This document shows positions 54,223 through 64,000 of a stretch of 64,000 nucleotides of DNA, one piece after another. Where the stretch lies: assembly GCF_001975705.1 (NCBI RefSeq), contig NZ_CP015093.1:1612001-1676000 (forward strand), in the 5' to 3' direction. The position numbers and the translations under genes are program-made. The stretch's first letter is position 1, and each line of letters begins with the position of its first letter. The notes under the pieces were generated by a model that worked only from the letters and a program-made list of their open reading frames with translations, was not told where the DNA came from and ran no database searches. The DNA comes from Salipiger abyssi (GTDB lineage: Bacteria > Pseudomonadota > Alphaproteobacteria > Rhodobacterales > Rhodobacteraceae).

Positions 54223-55506
54223 TTACTTCCCGAGGCAGAAACTCGAAAAGATCTCGTCCAAAAGATTTTCCACATCAACCCGGCCAATAAGCAGCTCAAG
54301 GCTTCGAATCGCCGTCCGAATTTCTTCCGCCGCCAGATCATACCAGTCCGGCCCGCGCATGAGCATCTCCTGTGCGGCCCCCAGCGCGGATTTCCCCTGA
54401 AGGAAGGCAACACGATGCCGTTCCCGCGTCGCCAACCCCGCCGCCTGAACCTTGTCGAAAAGGCGCGCACCGATCTCCGCGATCAGAAGATCTATCCCCT
54501 GTCCCGTCAGCGCGGAAATTCCATCCGCATCCCCTGACAGATCGGCCTTTGACCGCAGCACGATATCCTCGTCCCCCAACTCCATATCCGGCATGCCGCG
54601 ATCATCCAATAGCAGCACCCGCAGATCCGCCGTTTTTGCCCGCGCCCGCGCCCGCGTAATCCCGATCTTTTCCACCGGATCCTGCGCTTCCCGCAACCCT
54701 GCCGTATCGAGCAGCGTCACCGGCAACCCGGCGATATCCATCCTGACCTCGATCACATCACGCGTTGTCCCGGCGATCTCGGACGTAATAGCTGCTTCTC
54801 GCCCCGCCAGCGCGTTCAGAAGACTGGATTTGCCGACATTCGGCGCACCCAGAATGGCGACCTCAAATCCCGTTCGGATCCGCTCCGCTGCGTCGATGCC
54901 GGCGAGTTCCCGATCCAGCGACCCGGAGACCAGAGTGATCAACTCCGCAACCCGGTCCGACACATCGACGGGAACCTCTTCGTCAGCGAAATCAATCGTG
55001 ACCTCCAGCAGAGACGCCGCTTCGATGAGATCCCGCCGCCAGATCTCCACGGTTTTTCCCAGTGCACCGCCAAAGACGCGCAACGCCTGTCGCCTTTGGC
55101 TCTCCGTTTCAGATTCGATGAGATCTGCCAAGGCCTCGACCTGCGTCAGATCCAGACGGTCGTTCTCCAGGGCCCGGCGGGTAAACTCACCCGGCTCTGC
55201 AAGGCGAAGCCCCGCCATCTTCTCCAGCGCTCGCAAAACAGCACGCTGGATGGCAACGCTGCCATGCAGATGAAATTCCGCGACCGTCTCGCCGGTAAAA
55301 CTTGCGCCGTCCTCGAACAGCAGCAGCAACGCCTCGTCGAGAACCTGCCCCTCCGCATCCCGCAACCGCCGCAGCACAGCCTGGCGCGGCGCCGGCAAAG
55401 TTCCGGCAAGACGCGACGCCGCGTCCCAGGCTTTCGTCCCGGAAACGCGGATCACTGTCACGCCGGCCTTTCCCGGCGCGCTCGCAAGGGCAAAGATGGT
55501 GTCCAA
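54223..55506 (-). CDS. mnmE: tRNA modification GTPase MnmE
   Basis: 427 residues (old name TrmE). Tetrahydrofolate-binding N-domain ([20 protein letters not shown]), then a central helical region and G domain with GAPNVGKSS at about 219-227 and DTAGLRE, and the C-terminal FCLGK whose Cys is required for activity. Partner of MnmG. Slightly shorter than E. coli (454). Starts 20 bases after the rho stop, so rho and mnmE are likely in one transcript. Confidence 0.95.
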   Translation of the reverse strand: MDTIFALASAPGKAGVTVIRVSGTKAWDAASRLAGTLPAPRQAVLRRLRDAEGQVLDEALLLLFEDGASFTGETVAEFHLHGSVAIQRAVLRALEKMAGLRLAEPGEFTRRALENDRLDLTQVEALADLIESETESQRRQALRVFGGALGKTVEIWRRDLIEAASLLEVTIDFADEEVPVDVSDRVAELITLVSGSLDRELAGIDAAERIRTGFEVAILGAPNVGKSSLLNALAGREAAITSEIAGTTRDVIEVRMDIAGLPVTLLDTAGLREAQDPVEKIGITRARARAKTADLRVLLLDDRGMPDMELGDEDIVLRSKADLSGDADGISALTGQGIDLLIAEIGARLFDKVQAAGLATRERHRVAFLQGKSALGAAQEMLMRGPDWYDLAAEEIRTAIRSLELLIGRVDVENLLDEIFSSFCLGK

Positions 55507-55525
55507 ACCTGCCTCCCGGCCGGTC

Positions 55526-56800
<1,275 letters not shown>

Positions 56801-57327
56801 GAATCCTTCCGGGCCGGTCATACGGCCCCGTATCTGTCGGTCTCTGGGAAAATCACACCCGGACGGGTATCGCAAAGGGAGGTAATGCGCTCCGTCTCCC
56901 GAGTCAATCTTTCTCGCACATGGCCGCCCGTGGGGGTTCGAAACCAATCTTTAAGAGAAAAGAGAAAAGATGATTTTGAGATTAGGAACCCATGCCACCG
57001 GTGGATTATTCGCTTATGCGCGTCTTGTCCCAAGGACACAGAGCTGTGGGCAATTCTGTGCGTAGCGACGCCTTGTTCTTAACATTCTCTAAAATTAATA
57101 ATTTAATTTCAGTGGATTGACGCGTATTCTTATCCCCTGAATAACCCTTGGACAGTTGGCGTCTGCGAAAGCTCATCCTCAGCACAAAGTTATCCTTCCC
57201 CACAACCGAACGACTCGGTCCGGCGCGTCGTGAACTGTGCCGGTTTTCCCCCGGCTTGCATGTCGGAGCGATTTTCCCCAGAACGCTCCCCTGACAAGGC
57301 CCCTTAGATTTCGACAGGTTTTTCCAC
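56801..57327. other. putative chromosomal replication origin (oriC) and rho/maf promoters
   Basis: This is the largest gap in the gene-dense end of the window and sits between rho and maf, near parAB and parS. It holds an AT-rich block (TTAACATTCTCTAAAATTAATAATTTAA-like, 57076-57112) suitable for unwinding. Possible DnaA-box variants (consensus TTATCCACA) are 57320-57328 (TTTTCCACA, 8 of 9), 57045-57053 (TGTGGGCAA, 7 of 9 on the other strand), TTATCCCCT near 57131 and GGTGGATTA near 57000 (7 of 9). No perfect box is seen. dnaA itself is not in the window. The call rests on location and composition as well as boxes. Confidence 0.6.
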
Positions 57328-57927
57328 ATGGCCCCGCCGTTCATTTTGGCGTCCGGCTCGCAGATCCGGGCAGAGATGCTGCAAAACGCCGCCGTGCCCT
57401 TCCGAATCGAGAGGCCGCGCGTCGACGAAGCTGCGCTGCGCGACTCGCTCGCCCAGGAAGGTGCCGGGCCGCGCGACATGGCCGATGCCCTGGCCGAATT
57501 CAAAGCCCGCCGCGTTTCGCAGCGCCATCCCGAGGCGTTCGTTCTGGGCTGTGACCAGATCCTCGCGCTCGGTACCGAGATCTTTACCAAACCCGAAACC
57601 CCGGAGGACGCACGCGCTCAGCTCGTGCGTCTGCGCGGTCAGCGGCATCAGTTGTTTTCCGGCGCGGTGATCTATCAGGCCGGCGAACCGCTCTGGCGCC
57701 ATGTCGGTACCGCGCGGCTGGTCATGCGGGACTTCTCGGAGGCCTATCTCGACGATTATCTCGCGCGGAACTGGGAGAGCGTCCGTCACTCCGTCGGCGG
57801 TTACAAGCTCGAGGAAGAGGGGGTTCGCCTCTTTGCGCGTATAGAGGGCGATCACTTCACAATTCTCGGATTGCCGCTGCTCGAACTGCTTGCCTTTCTT
57901 TCGGTCCGGGGGATCATCGCCGCATGA
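57328..57927 (+). CDS. maf: Maf-like nucleotide pyrophosphatase
   Basis: 199 residues of the Maf/YhdE fold, nucleoside triphosphate pyrophosphatases that act on modified or non-canonical nucleotides. [14 protein letters not shown] is the family N-terminus, with FVLGCDQIL and [14 protein letters not shown]. First gene of maf-aroE-coaE-dnaQ, next to oriC as in Caulobacter. Its stop overlaps the aroE start (ATGA). Confidence 0.9.
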   Translation: MAPPFILASGSQIRAEMLQNAAVPFRIERPRVDEAALRDSLAQEGAGPRDMADALAEFKARRVSQRHPEAFVLGCDQILALGTEIFTKPETPEDARAQLVRLRGQRHQLFSGAVIYQAGEPLWRHVGTARLVMRDFSEAYLDDYLARNWESVRHSVGGYKLEEEGVRLFARIEGDHFTILGLPLLELLAFLSVRGIIAA

Positions 57928-58757
57928 CTGTCGCACGTATACCGCTCGCCGGCGTGATTGGATCGCCGGTTGCACATTCCCGCTCGCCGCTGCTGCATGG
58001 CCATTGGCTGCGCCGATACGGGCTGCCCGGCCACTACATTCCCATGGAAATCGCGCCGGACAGGCTCGAAGCCGCCATGCGCATGCTCCCCGATCTTGGC
58101 TTTGTCGGGGTCAATGTAACCATTCCCTATAAGGAAAAGATGATGGAGATCGCCGATCTGGTCTCCGACCGGGCCACGCTGATCGGTGCGGCAAATACCA
58201 TCATCTTCCGCCAGGACGGGCGCATTCACGCCGACAACACCGATGGCTACGGCTTCATCGAAAACCTGCGCCAGGGCGCGCCCGACTGGGATCCGAAAGC
58301 CGGCCCCGCCATGCTCTTCGGTGCCGGTGGCGCCGCGCGGGCGGTGGTCGCTTCGCTGCTCGAGGTCGGTGTGCCGGAAATCCGCGTCAGCAACCGCACA
58401 CGTCTGCGCGCGGAGAAGCTGCGCGAGGATTTCGGCTCGCGGATCACCGTGGTGGAATGGGTGCAGGCAGGCAACGCGCTGGAAGAGGCGGCGCTGGTGG
58501 TGAACTCGACCTCGCTTGGCATGACCGGCAAGCCCGAACTGCGGGTTCCGCTCGACGGGTTGCGGTCGGGCACAGTTGTGAGTGATCTCGTTTATGTGCC
58601 GCTGCAAACCCGGCTGTTGCGCGTCGCGGAGGAAAAGGGCTGCACCTGCGTGGATGGTCTGGGCATGCTGATCCATCAGGCTGTGCCCGGCTTCGAACGC
58701 TGGTTCGGCCAGCGCCCCGAGGTCGATGACGAGACCCGCGCCGCGGTCATGCCATGA
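57924..58757 (+). CDS. aroE: shikimate dehydrogenase
   Basis: 277 residues. Reduces 3-dehydroshikimate with NADPH in chorismate synthesis. Shikimate-binding [20 protein letters not shown], catalytic Lys in [18 protein letters not shown], and the NADP site [16 protein letters not shown]. Coupled to maf and coaE by 4-base overlaps. Confidence 0.95.
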   Translation: MTVARIPLAGVIGSPVAHSRSPLLHGHWLRRYGLPGHYIPMEIAPDRLEAAMRMLPDLGFVGVNVTIPYKEKMMEIADLVSDRATLIGAANTIIFRQDGRIHADNTDGYGFIENLRQGAPDWDPKAGPAMLFGAGGAARAVVASLLEVGVPEIRVSNRTRLRAEKLREDFGSRITVVEWVQAGNALEEAALVVNSTSLGMTGKPELRVPLDGLRSGTVVSDLVYVPLQTRLLRVAEEKGCTCVDGLGMLIHQAVPGFERWFGQRPEVDDETRAAVMP

Positions 58758-59344
58758 GTTTTCGTCTCGGCCTCACCGGCTCCATCGGTATGGGCAAATC
58801 CACCACCGCCGCGATGTTTGCAGAACGGGGATGCGCGCTCTGGGATGCGGATGCGGCAGTGCATCGGCTTTATGCCAAGGGCGGTGCGGCGGTTGCCCCG
58901 TTGCAGGAGACGTTTCCGAAGGCCATCGAGGACGGCGCGGTCTCGCGCGATCGGCTGCGCGAGATCATCGCCGCCGATCCCGACGCCCTGCCCCGGATCG
59001 AGGCCATCGTGCACCCGCTGGTGCGTCAGGACCGCGAGATATTTGCCGCCAACCATACCGACAGGATCGTCGTCTTCGACATTCCGTTGCTGTTCGAAAC
59101 CGGTGGAGAGGCGGAGATGGACGCTGTCGCATGTGTCACGATTCCAGCCCAATTGCAGCGCGAGCGGGTGCTTGCGCGCGGCACGATGAGCGCGGAGGAT
59201 CTTGATCGTATCCTGGCGCGGCAGATGCCGAGTGACGAAAAATGCGCCCGCGCCGATTATGTGATCGTCACCGATACGCTTGAGCATGCCGGCGCGCAGG
59301 TGCAGTCTGTTCTGGAAGATATCGAAAGGCGGCGCCATGCGTGA
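58754..59344 (+). CDS. coaE: dephospho-CoA kinase
   Basis: 196 residues. Last enzyme of CoA synthesis. P-loop LTGSIGMGKSTTAAMFAERG, DADAAVHRLY, and LLFETGGEAEMDAV. Its stop overlaps the start of dnaQ by 8 bases. Confidence 0.95.
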   Translation: MSFRLGLTGSIGMGKSTTAAMFAERGCALWDADAAVHRLYAKGGAAVAPLQETFPKAIEDGAVSRDRLREIIAADPDALPRIEAIVHPLVRQDREIFAANHTDRIVVFDIPLLFETGGEAEMDAVACVTIPAQLQRERVLARGTMSAEDLDRILARQMPSDEKCARADYVIVTDTLEHAGAQVQSVLEDIERRRHA

Positions 59345-60026
59345 GATCGTGCTCGACACCGAAACCACCGGCTTCGAACCGGAACAGGGTGATCGCATCG
59401 TTGAGATCGGTGCGGTCGAGCTTTTTAATCACGTCCCCACCGGCAACACCTATCACCAATATATCAATCCCGAACGCTCGATGCCGCAGGAGGCATTTCA
59501 GGTGCACGGGCTGGGCGATGATTTCCTGCGCGACAAGCCGGTCTTTGCCAAGATCGTCGATGAGTTCCGCAGCTTCATCGGCGACGCCAAGCTGGTGATC
59601 CACAACGCCGCTTTCGACGTGAAATTCCTCAATGCCGAGCTGCGCTGGTCGGGCCGCCCGCTCCTGCCGCGCGACTGCGCCATCGACACGCTGGACATCG
59701 CCCGGCGCAAATTCCCAGGCTCTCCCGCCTCGCTGGATGCGCTTTGCCGCCGCTTCGGTATCGACAACTCGTCGCGGACATTGCACGGCGCGCTTCTCGA
59801 TAGTGAAATCCTGGCGGAAGTCTATCTTGAGCTGATCGGCGGCAAGCAGCCCGATCTCGTGCTGACGCCGCAGCGGCAGAATAGCAGCGGTGCGGATATG
59901 TCGGAGGACTGGCGCCCGACCCGTCGTCCGGTGCCGCTGCCGCCCCGGATCACGGAAGAAGAAAAGGCGGCTCACGCCGCCTTTGTCGAAAAGCTCGGGG
60001 AAAACGCGCTCTGGACGCGCGGCTGA
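59337..60026 (+). CDS. dnaQ: DNA polymerase III epsilon subunit (3'-5' exonuclease)
   Basis: 229-residue proofreading subunit. Exo I motif VLDTETTGFEP has the two metal-binding acidic residues, Exo II is IHNAAFDVKFLN, and Exo III HGALLDSEILAEVYLEL. A C-terminal tail (ADMSEDWRPTRRPVPLPPRI) probably carries the clamp and alpha-subunit contacts. Ends 4 bases from the convergent secB stop. Confidence 0.95.
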   Translation: MREIVLDTETTGFEPEQGDRIVEIGAVELFNHVPTGNTYHQYINPERSMPQEAFQVHGLGDDFLRDKPVFAKIVDEFRSFIGDAKLVIHNAAFDVKFLNAELRWSGRPLLPRDCAIDTLDIARRKFPGSPASLDALCRRFGIDNSSRTLHGALLDSEILAEVYLELIGGKQPDLVLTPQRQNSSGADMSEDWRPTRRPVPLPPRITEEEKAAHAAFVEKLGENALWTRG

Positions 60027-60030
60027 GCGC

Positions 60031-60534
60031 TCAGGCGTCGAGCTTCTGCTCGCCGCTTGCTGCGGCCTGCTGCCGACGTGCCAGCTCGTTGCGGTAGAGC
60101 GCGACGAAGTCGATCATTTCGAGGTTCAGCGGCGGGAAGCCACCGTCACGAGTGATGTCGGAGATGATGCGGCGCGCGAAGGGGAAAATCATACGCGGGC
60201 ATTCGATCAGCAAGAAGGGATGCATCTGCTCGTCCGGCACGTTTTCGATGTGGAACACCCCGGCGTAATCCATTTCGAGCAGGAACAGCGTGGTGTCGGT
60301 GTCTTTGCCCTTGGATTCGACCTTGAGCTTCATGACCACTTCATACTGGTGTTCGGTGCTGCGCTTCTTGGCGTCGAGATTGACCTGAACCTGTACGTCG
60401 GGCTGAACCTCGCCCGCGCTGCCCTTCTGGGCGAGGATGTTCTCAAAGGACAGATCCCGCACGAACTGTGCGAGAACGTTCATCTTGACGGGCGCCGGCG
60501 CCTCGTTCGCGCCGTTCTGAGGGGTTTCTGCCAT
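60031..60534 (-). CDS. secB: protein-export chaperone SecB
   Basis: 167-residue tetrameric export chaperone that keeps preproteins unfolded for SecA. The core NVLAQFVRDLSFENILAQKG and MDYAGVFHIENVPDE are diagnostic; PRMIFPFARRIISDITRDGG is the conserved mid-region. I start at MAETPQNGANEAPAPVKMNV after AGGAGAGACACC. Confidence 0.94.
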   Translation of the reverse strand: MAETPQNGANEAPAPVKMNVLAQFVRDLSFENILAQKGSAGEVQPDVQVQVNLDAKKRSTEHQYEVVMKLKVESKGKDTDTTLFLLEMDYAGVFHIENVPDEQMHPFLLIECPRMIFPFARRIISDITRDGGFPPLNLEMIDFVALYRNELARRQQAAASGEQKLDA

Positions 60535-60588
60535 GGTGTCTCTCCTGAAACGAGGTTTGCCCTGCAATAGCAGGCAGGGCTGCGCGCC

Positions 60589-61098
60589 TCAATGCCTCGT
60601 CCAGCCGGAACCGGGATGGTTGGGCCGTTTGTCCTGGGGAATTTCGGTATATTCCCCTTCGATCACGTCGCCGGGTCCGGCTCCGCGCGGATCGCGCCGC
60701 ATGTCGTCGGGCCGCGGCTGCGGGCCGCGGCTGCCCATCTCAAACCGCGCCACGGTGACGCGGCGCGACAAATAGCGCATCAGGGCGACGCGCACCGGCG
60801 GCGAGAGCAAGGCAAAGCCGACCGCATCGGTGAAAAACCCCGGCGTCAGCAGCAGCGCGCCCGCCAGAAGGATCATCGCGCCATGCGCAAGCGGTGCGCT
60901 CGGGTCTTCCAGACGGGAAAAAGAGCCCTGCAAATCGCTCATTGCCCGCAATCCCTGCGACCGCACCAGCCAGGTGCCGAGCATCGCCGTCAGCACCACG
61001 ATGGCCAGTGTCGGCCAAAGCCCGATCAGCCCACCGACCTGGATGAACAGCGCGATTTCAACGATTGGCACCAGCAGGAATGCCAGAAAAAGCCACAT
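60589..61098 (-). CDS. fxsA: FxsA family inner-membrane protein
   Basis: 169 residues. Membrane segments WLFLAFLLVPIVEIALFIQV, IGLWPTLAIVVLTAMLGTWL and the GAMILLAGALLLTPGFFTD segment mark the FxsA family (suppresses phage F exclusion in E. coli when overexpressed; native role obscure). The cytosolic tail is Asp/Pro rich. I start at MWLFLAFLL (61098). Divergent from the Tim44-like gene. Confidence 0.9.
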   Translation of the reverse strand: MWLFLAFLLVPIVEIALFIQVGGLIGLWPTLAIVVLTAMLGTWLVRSQGLRAMSDLQGSFSRLEDPSAPLAHGAMILLAGALLLTPGFFTDAVGFALLSPPVRVALMRYLSRRVTVARFEMGSRGPQPRPDDMRRDPRGAGPGDVIEGEYTEIPQDKRPNHPGSGWTRH

Positions 61099-61201
61099 GA
61101 TGGGTCTCCCTTGCGTCCGGGCGCCGGTAGACTTGCCGGAACCCAGCACTTACATAGGGATGCAACAAGAGAACTTCCACGTTTCTGCGCATGAGGTGCC
61201 G

Positions 61202-61861
61202 ATGAACACGCCGATCGTCCAGCTGCTGGTCCTTGCCGGGATCGCGATTTTCCTGATCCTGCGGTTGCGCAGCGTGCTGGGAACGCGCGACGGGTTCGAA
61301 AAACCGCCGGTTCCCGCACCGGGCAAGCGCGAGGAGGCCAAGCGTGAATTCGAGGTCATCGAGGGCGGCCCGGATCGCGACATCATTGACCACGTGCCCG
61401 AGGGCAGCGATGCCGCCGAAGCGCTGGCCAAGATGAAGCGGGCCGAGCCCTCTTTCAATGTCGGGGAGTTCCTCTCCGGCGCGCGCGGCGCCTATGAAAT
61501 GATCCTCATGGGGTTCGACAATGGCGAGATCGAGGATCTCAAACCCTTCCTGTCGGATGAAATCTACGAGACCTTCGCGCAGGTCATCCAGGCCCGCGCC
61601 GATCAAGGTCTGACCATCGAGGCGGAATTTGTCGGCGTGCGCGAGATGACCTTGGCCGATGCAAGCTTTGACGATGACAGCAAGCTGGCCGAGATCACGG
61701 TGAAATATGTCGGCGAGCTGACCTCGGTGGTGAAAAATGCCGAGGGCGAGATCGTCGAGGGCAGCGCCACTGCGGTCAAGCGCCAGAAGGACGTCTGGAC
61801 CTATGCCCGCAACATGGGCAGCGACGATCCGAACTGGCAGCTGGTCGCGACCGACGAATAA
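61202..61861 (+). CDS. Tim44-like membrane-anchored protein
   Basis: 219 residues: one N-terminal membrane helix (VQLLVLAGIAIFLILRLRSV), a charged linker, then a Tim44-like domain (FLSGARGAYEMILMGFDNGE, FLSDEIYETFAQVIQARADQ, and QKDVWTYARNMGSDDPNWQL). Related to mitochondrial Tim44; bacterial members (TimA) are thought to help protein translocation. Next to secB. Stop overlaps mltA start (TAATG). Confidence 0.88.
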   Translation: MNTPIVQLLVLAGIAIFLILRLRSVLGTRDGFEKPPVPAPGKREEAKREFEVIEGGPDRDIIDHVPEGSDAAEALAKMKRAEPSFNVGEFLSGARGAYEMILMGFDNGEIEDLKPFLSDEIYETFAQVIQARADQGLTIEAEFVGVREMTLADASFDDDSKLAEITVKYVGELTSVVKNAEGEIVEGSATAVKRQKDVWTYARNMGSDDPNWQLVATDE

Positions 61862-62904
61862 TGCGGCGGGCCATCCGTGCCGCGCTTGTGGCGGGCATGA
61901 CACTGGCAGGCACCATGAGCGCGGCGGACACCGAAACCACCTACGAGATCCTCGACTTCGCCGATCTGGACGGCTGGGCCGAGGACGATCACGCCGCCGC
62001 GCTTTCGGTGTTTCTCGAGACCTGCGGCGATCTGCGCGAACCGGATTGGGTCAGCCTCTGCGCTGTTGCACGTGAAACATCGGATGCCCGCGATTTCTTT
62101 GAGCTTTTCTTTCGCCCCGTGCAGATCGGAGATGGCGGCGAAGGCCTGTTCACCGGCTATTTCGAGCCCGAGCTCGACGGCGCGCTGAGCCCCGGGCCAC
62201 GCTACCGTTATCCGATCTACCGTATGCCGCCCGAAGCGCAGGGCACCGGCCCCTGGCTCAGCCGGCGTGATATTCTGAACTCCGGGGTGATGTCGGGGCG
62301 CGGTCTGGAAATTGCCTGGGTCGACGATCCGGTAGAACTGTTCTTTCTGCAAATCCAGGGTTCGGGGCGTATCCGCCTGCCTGACGGGCGGCATATCCGC
62401 GTCGGCTATGGCGGTGCCAACGGCCATCCCTATCGCTCCGTCGGGCAGGAGCTGGTGCGGCGCGGCACCTTCAACGCGCATCAGGTGTCGGCGCAGCGCA
62501 TCAAGTCCTGGGTCCGGAGCAACCCGTTCGACGGGCAGGAGCTGCTCTATCACAATCCGTCCTACGTGTTCTTTCGCGAAGTAAGCGAGGTGCCCGCTGA
62601 AAAAGGCCCGCTCGGCGCGATGAACCGCTCGATCACCGCCATGCGGTCCATTGCCGTCGATCCGTCTTTCACCCCGCTCGGGGCGCCGGTCTGGATCGAG
62701 AAGGACGGCGCCTCGCCTCTGCGGCGGCTGATGATCGCGCAGGATACCGGCTCGGCGATCAAGGGGGCGCAGCGTGCCGATATCTTCTTTGGCACCGGCG
62801 ATGAGGCCGGGCGCTTGGCGGGGCAGCTGAAGGATCCCGGCCGGCTGGTGGTGTTCCTGCCGATCCAGCGCGCCTATGCACTACTGCCGGAATCGGTGTT
62901 ATGA
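61861..62904 (+). CDS. mltA: membrane-bound lytic transglycosylase A (MltA)
   Basis: 347 residues that cut peptidoglycan glycan strands in the periplasm. A signal-like N-terminus ends near AADTET. FTGYFEPELDGALSPG and MIAQDTGSAIKGAQRADIFF (catalytic Asp) with GTGDEAGRLAG are hallmarks. No lipobox Cys is evident, so it may be soluble. A parS-like 16-mer at 62064 encodes VARET. Stop overlaps the Smr gene (ATGA). Confidence 0.92.
   Translation: MRRAIRAALVAGMTLAGTMSAADTETTYEILDFADLDGWAEDDHAAALSVFLETCGDLREPDWVSLCAVARETSDARDFFELFFRPVQIGDGGEGLFTGYFEPELDGALSPGPRYRYPIYRMPPEAQGTGPWLSRRDILNSGVMSGRGLEIAWVDDPVELFFLQIQGSGRIRLPDGRHIRVGYGGANGHPYRSVGQELVRRGTFNAHQVSAQRIKSWVRSNPFDGQELLYHNPSYVFFREVSEVPAEKGPLGAMNRSITAMRSIAVDPSFTPLGAPVWIEKDGASPLRRLMIAQDTGSAIKGAQRADIFFGTGDEAGRLAGQLKDPGRLVVFLPIQRAYALLPESVL
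62064..62079. other. parS-like site, one mismatch
   Basis: TGTTGCACGTGAAACA differs from the consensus only at position 5 (G for T). It lies in mltA about 5 kb beyond the putative oriC on the opposite side from the two perfect sites, consistent with a ParB cluster spanning the origin. Confidence 0.65.
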
Positions 62905-63503
62905 GCCGGCGCCGTCTGCGGCCCGAAGAGCTGGAGCTGTGGCAGCAGGTGGCGAAAACCGCCGAGCGTCTGCCGGGCCAAGCTGCCAAACGGCCCGCGC
63001 CTGTGGCACCGAAAGCGTCAGAAACCAGCCCGGGTAAACCTCCTCCTGTCCCGTCCGATCCGTTTCCAACGTTCGGTCTTGGCAGCGGCGCCAAAGCACC
63101 GCCGGAATCGCATGATTTCCTCGGCACCACCTCCGACCGGCTGTCGCGAGATCCTGTGCGCATGGATTCCAAGGCGTTTACCCGGATGAAACGCGGCAAG
63201 CTGGTGCCCGAGGCGCGGCTCGACCTGCACGGGATGACGCTGGACCAGGCGCATCCCGAGCTGGTCCGCTTCGTACTTACGTCGCAGACGCGCGGGCTGC
63301 GTCTGGTGCTGGTGATCACCGGCAAGGGCCTGCGCGAAGATCCGCACGATCCGATGCCGCGCCGACGGGGCGTGCTCAAGACGCAGGTGCCGCAATGGCT
63401 GCGCATGCCGCCGGTGGCGCAGGCGGTGCTCCAGATTTCCGAGGCGCATGGCAAGCATGGCGGGTCCGGCGCCTATTACGTTTATCTCCGCCGCCGCCGC
63501 TGA
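62901..63503 (+). CDS. Smr-domain protein
   Basis: 200 residues. A Pro/Ala-rich N-terminal half is followed by the Smr domain: LDLHGMTLDQAHPELVRFVL, VLVITGKGLRED and GGSGAYYVYLRRRR. Smr domains are nuclease-like; a stand-alone MutS2 C-terminal-type protein. The nuclease activity here is inferred. Coupled to mltA by a 4-base overlap. Confidence 0.87.
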   Translation: MSRRRLRPEELELWQQVAKTAERLPGQAAKRPAPVAPKASETSPGKPPPVPSDPFPTFGLGSGAKAPPESHDFLGTTSDRLSRDPVRMDSKAFTRMKRGKLVPEARLDLHGMTLDQAHPELVRFVLTSQTRGLRLVLVITGKGLREDPHDPMPRRRGVLKTQVPQWLRMPPVAQAVLQISEAHGKHGGSGAYYVYLRRRR

Positions 63504-63513
63504 AATGCCGTAG

Positions 63514-63532
63514 GGTGGGCAATTTGCCCACC
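63514..63532. terminator. GGTGGGCA palindrome after Smr gene
   Basis: GGTGGGCA and TGCCCACC flank ATT, directly downstream of the Smr stop and before the convergent idi stop. The motif GTAGGGTGGGCA...TGCCCACC is, from general knowledge, widely repeated between genes in Proteobacteria. Confidence 0.55.
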
Positions 63533-63544
63533 GCTTGTCCAGCA

Positions 63545-64000
63545 TTACCGCGACAGGATCTGGTTCGCATAATCGCGCAGATAAATCCGTAACCAGGGGG
63601 TGAAGCGCTTGGGGGACTCCTCGGTCTGCCGCGCCAGCGTCTCCAGATCGACCCAGGCAAACTCCATGACTTCCGCGGGATTAGGGTCGATTTTCATTCC
63701 TTCCGGCGCCTCGCCGACAAACAGGTCCACAAGCTCGTGCTCAATCATGCCGCCGCCCACGCCGGCACGATATTCCACCTGCCCGCGCGGGGTGAGCGCG
63801 AGGCCGGTAATCCCCAGCTCCTCCGCCAGCCGCCGCGTGGCGCAATCGGCGGGGCTCTCGTCCCAATGCGGATGCGTGCAGCAGGTATTCGCCCAGAGCC
63901 CGGGCGTGTGATACTTGCCGAGCGCCCGGCGCTGGATCAGCAGCCGGTTGCCGCGCAGCACAAAAACCGACACGGCCTTGTGGCGCAGGCCGCGCAGATG
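63545..64000 (-). CDS. idi: isopentenyl-diphosphate isomerase, N-terminus beyond window
   Basis: Type I IDI: interconverts IPP and DMAPP. 152 residues are visible before the window edge. HLRGLRHKAVSVFVLRGNRL, then GKYHTPGLWANTCCTHPHWD with the metal and substrate Cys/His and a NUDIX-like ESPADCATRRLAEELGI. An in-frame GTG occurs at 63973, but RGLRHKA before it belongs to the family, so the true start is upstream and outside. Confidence 0.92.
   Translation of the reverse strand, partial: HLRGLRHKAVSVFVLRGNRLLIQRRALGKYHTPGLWANTCCTHPHWDESPADCATRRLAEELGITGLALTPRGQVEYRAGVGGGMIEHELVDLFVGEAPEGMKIDPNPAEVMEFAWVDLETLARQTEESPKRFTPWLRIYLRDYANQILSR

Noticed and set aside
59960..59990. AAGGCGGC/GCCGCCTT hairpin at the dnaQ end as a terminator
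   Set aside because: It lies inside the dnaQ coding frame (KAAHAAF) well before the stop, and could be chance from codon choice; not strong enough to list.

Overview
The window is a GC-rich chromosomal segment from an alphaproteobacterium, most likely family Rhodobacteraceae (Roseobacter group in the broad sense). The evidence is the gene order rho-mnmE-mnmG-rsmG-parA-parB facing maf-aroE-coaE-dnaQ, the hrcA-grpE / rph-rdgB-hemW block beside it, dispersed terminator-like repeats that I know from this family, and the protein sequences themselves. No rRNA, tRNA, CRISPR array, prophage or insertion sequence was recognised. It is essentially core chromosome near the replication origin.

Region 1 (1-6.2 kb): a truncated 2OG-Fe(II) oxygenase, a small zincin metallopeptidase, an 85-bp tandem repeat, an aminoglycoside-phosphotransferase-fold kinase with a small partner gene, then hslV and hslU separated by a two-gene minus-strand insert (lipid-kinase-like protein and metallophosphoesterase). 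Region 2 (6.2-13 kb): a 660-bp AT-rich gap holding a possible 34-residue protein with a perfect ribosome binding site, then a D-lyxose isomerase, an orphan peptide-binding protein with an apparent frameshift in its signal peptide, an unrecognised two-gene membrane system, proline iminopeptidase, ubiG and a YciI-like gene. Region 3 (13-23 kb): an ABC-F ATPase with a possible leader peptide, cspA, a MarR regulator, grxC, comF, a methyltransferase, hemH, and a cell-envelope group of two L,D-transpeptidases around a CAP-domain lipoprotein. Region 4 (23-34 kb): a minus-strand run of genes, many coupled by 4-bp start/stop overlaps (RlmD-like methylase, P-loop kinase, two half-size ABC exporters, LysE exporter, CCA-adding-type nucleotidyltransferase, NUDIX hydrolase, Hsp33), then a response-regulator phosphatase opposite an Hpt protein, and ilvA. 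Region 5 (34-46 kb): argG, DUF1810, a DUF7282-like secreted protein, a sulfotransferase-like/aminotransferase pair, msrA, a ribokinase-family kinase, maeB and mutS.

Region 6 (46-64 kb) is the origin domain: grpE, hrcA, rph, rdgB, hemW, then parB-parA-rsmG-mnmG-mnmE-rho on the minus strand, a roughly 530-bp AT-rich intergenic region that I propose as oriC, and on the other side maf-aroE-coaE-dnaQ, secB, fxsA, a Tim44-like gene, mltA, a Smr-domain gene and a partial idi. Two perfect 16-bp parS palindromes lie inside rsmG and across the start codon of mnmG. A one-mismatch copy lies inside mltA, so the putative oriC is flanked by ParB sites. Three weaker copies are spread over the distal 35 kb.

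Start codons were chosen from ribosome binding sites, family length and overlap with neighbours. All function names rest on motif and family recognition by eye; no database search was run.
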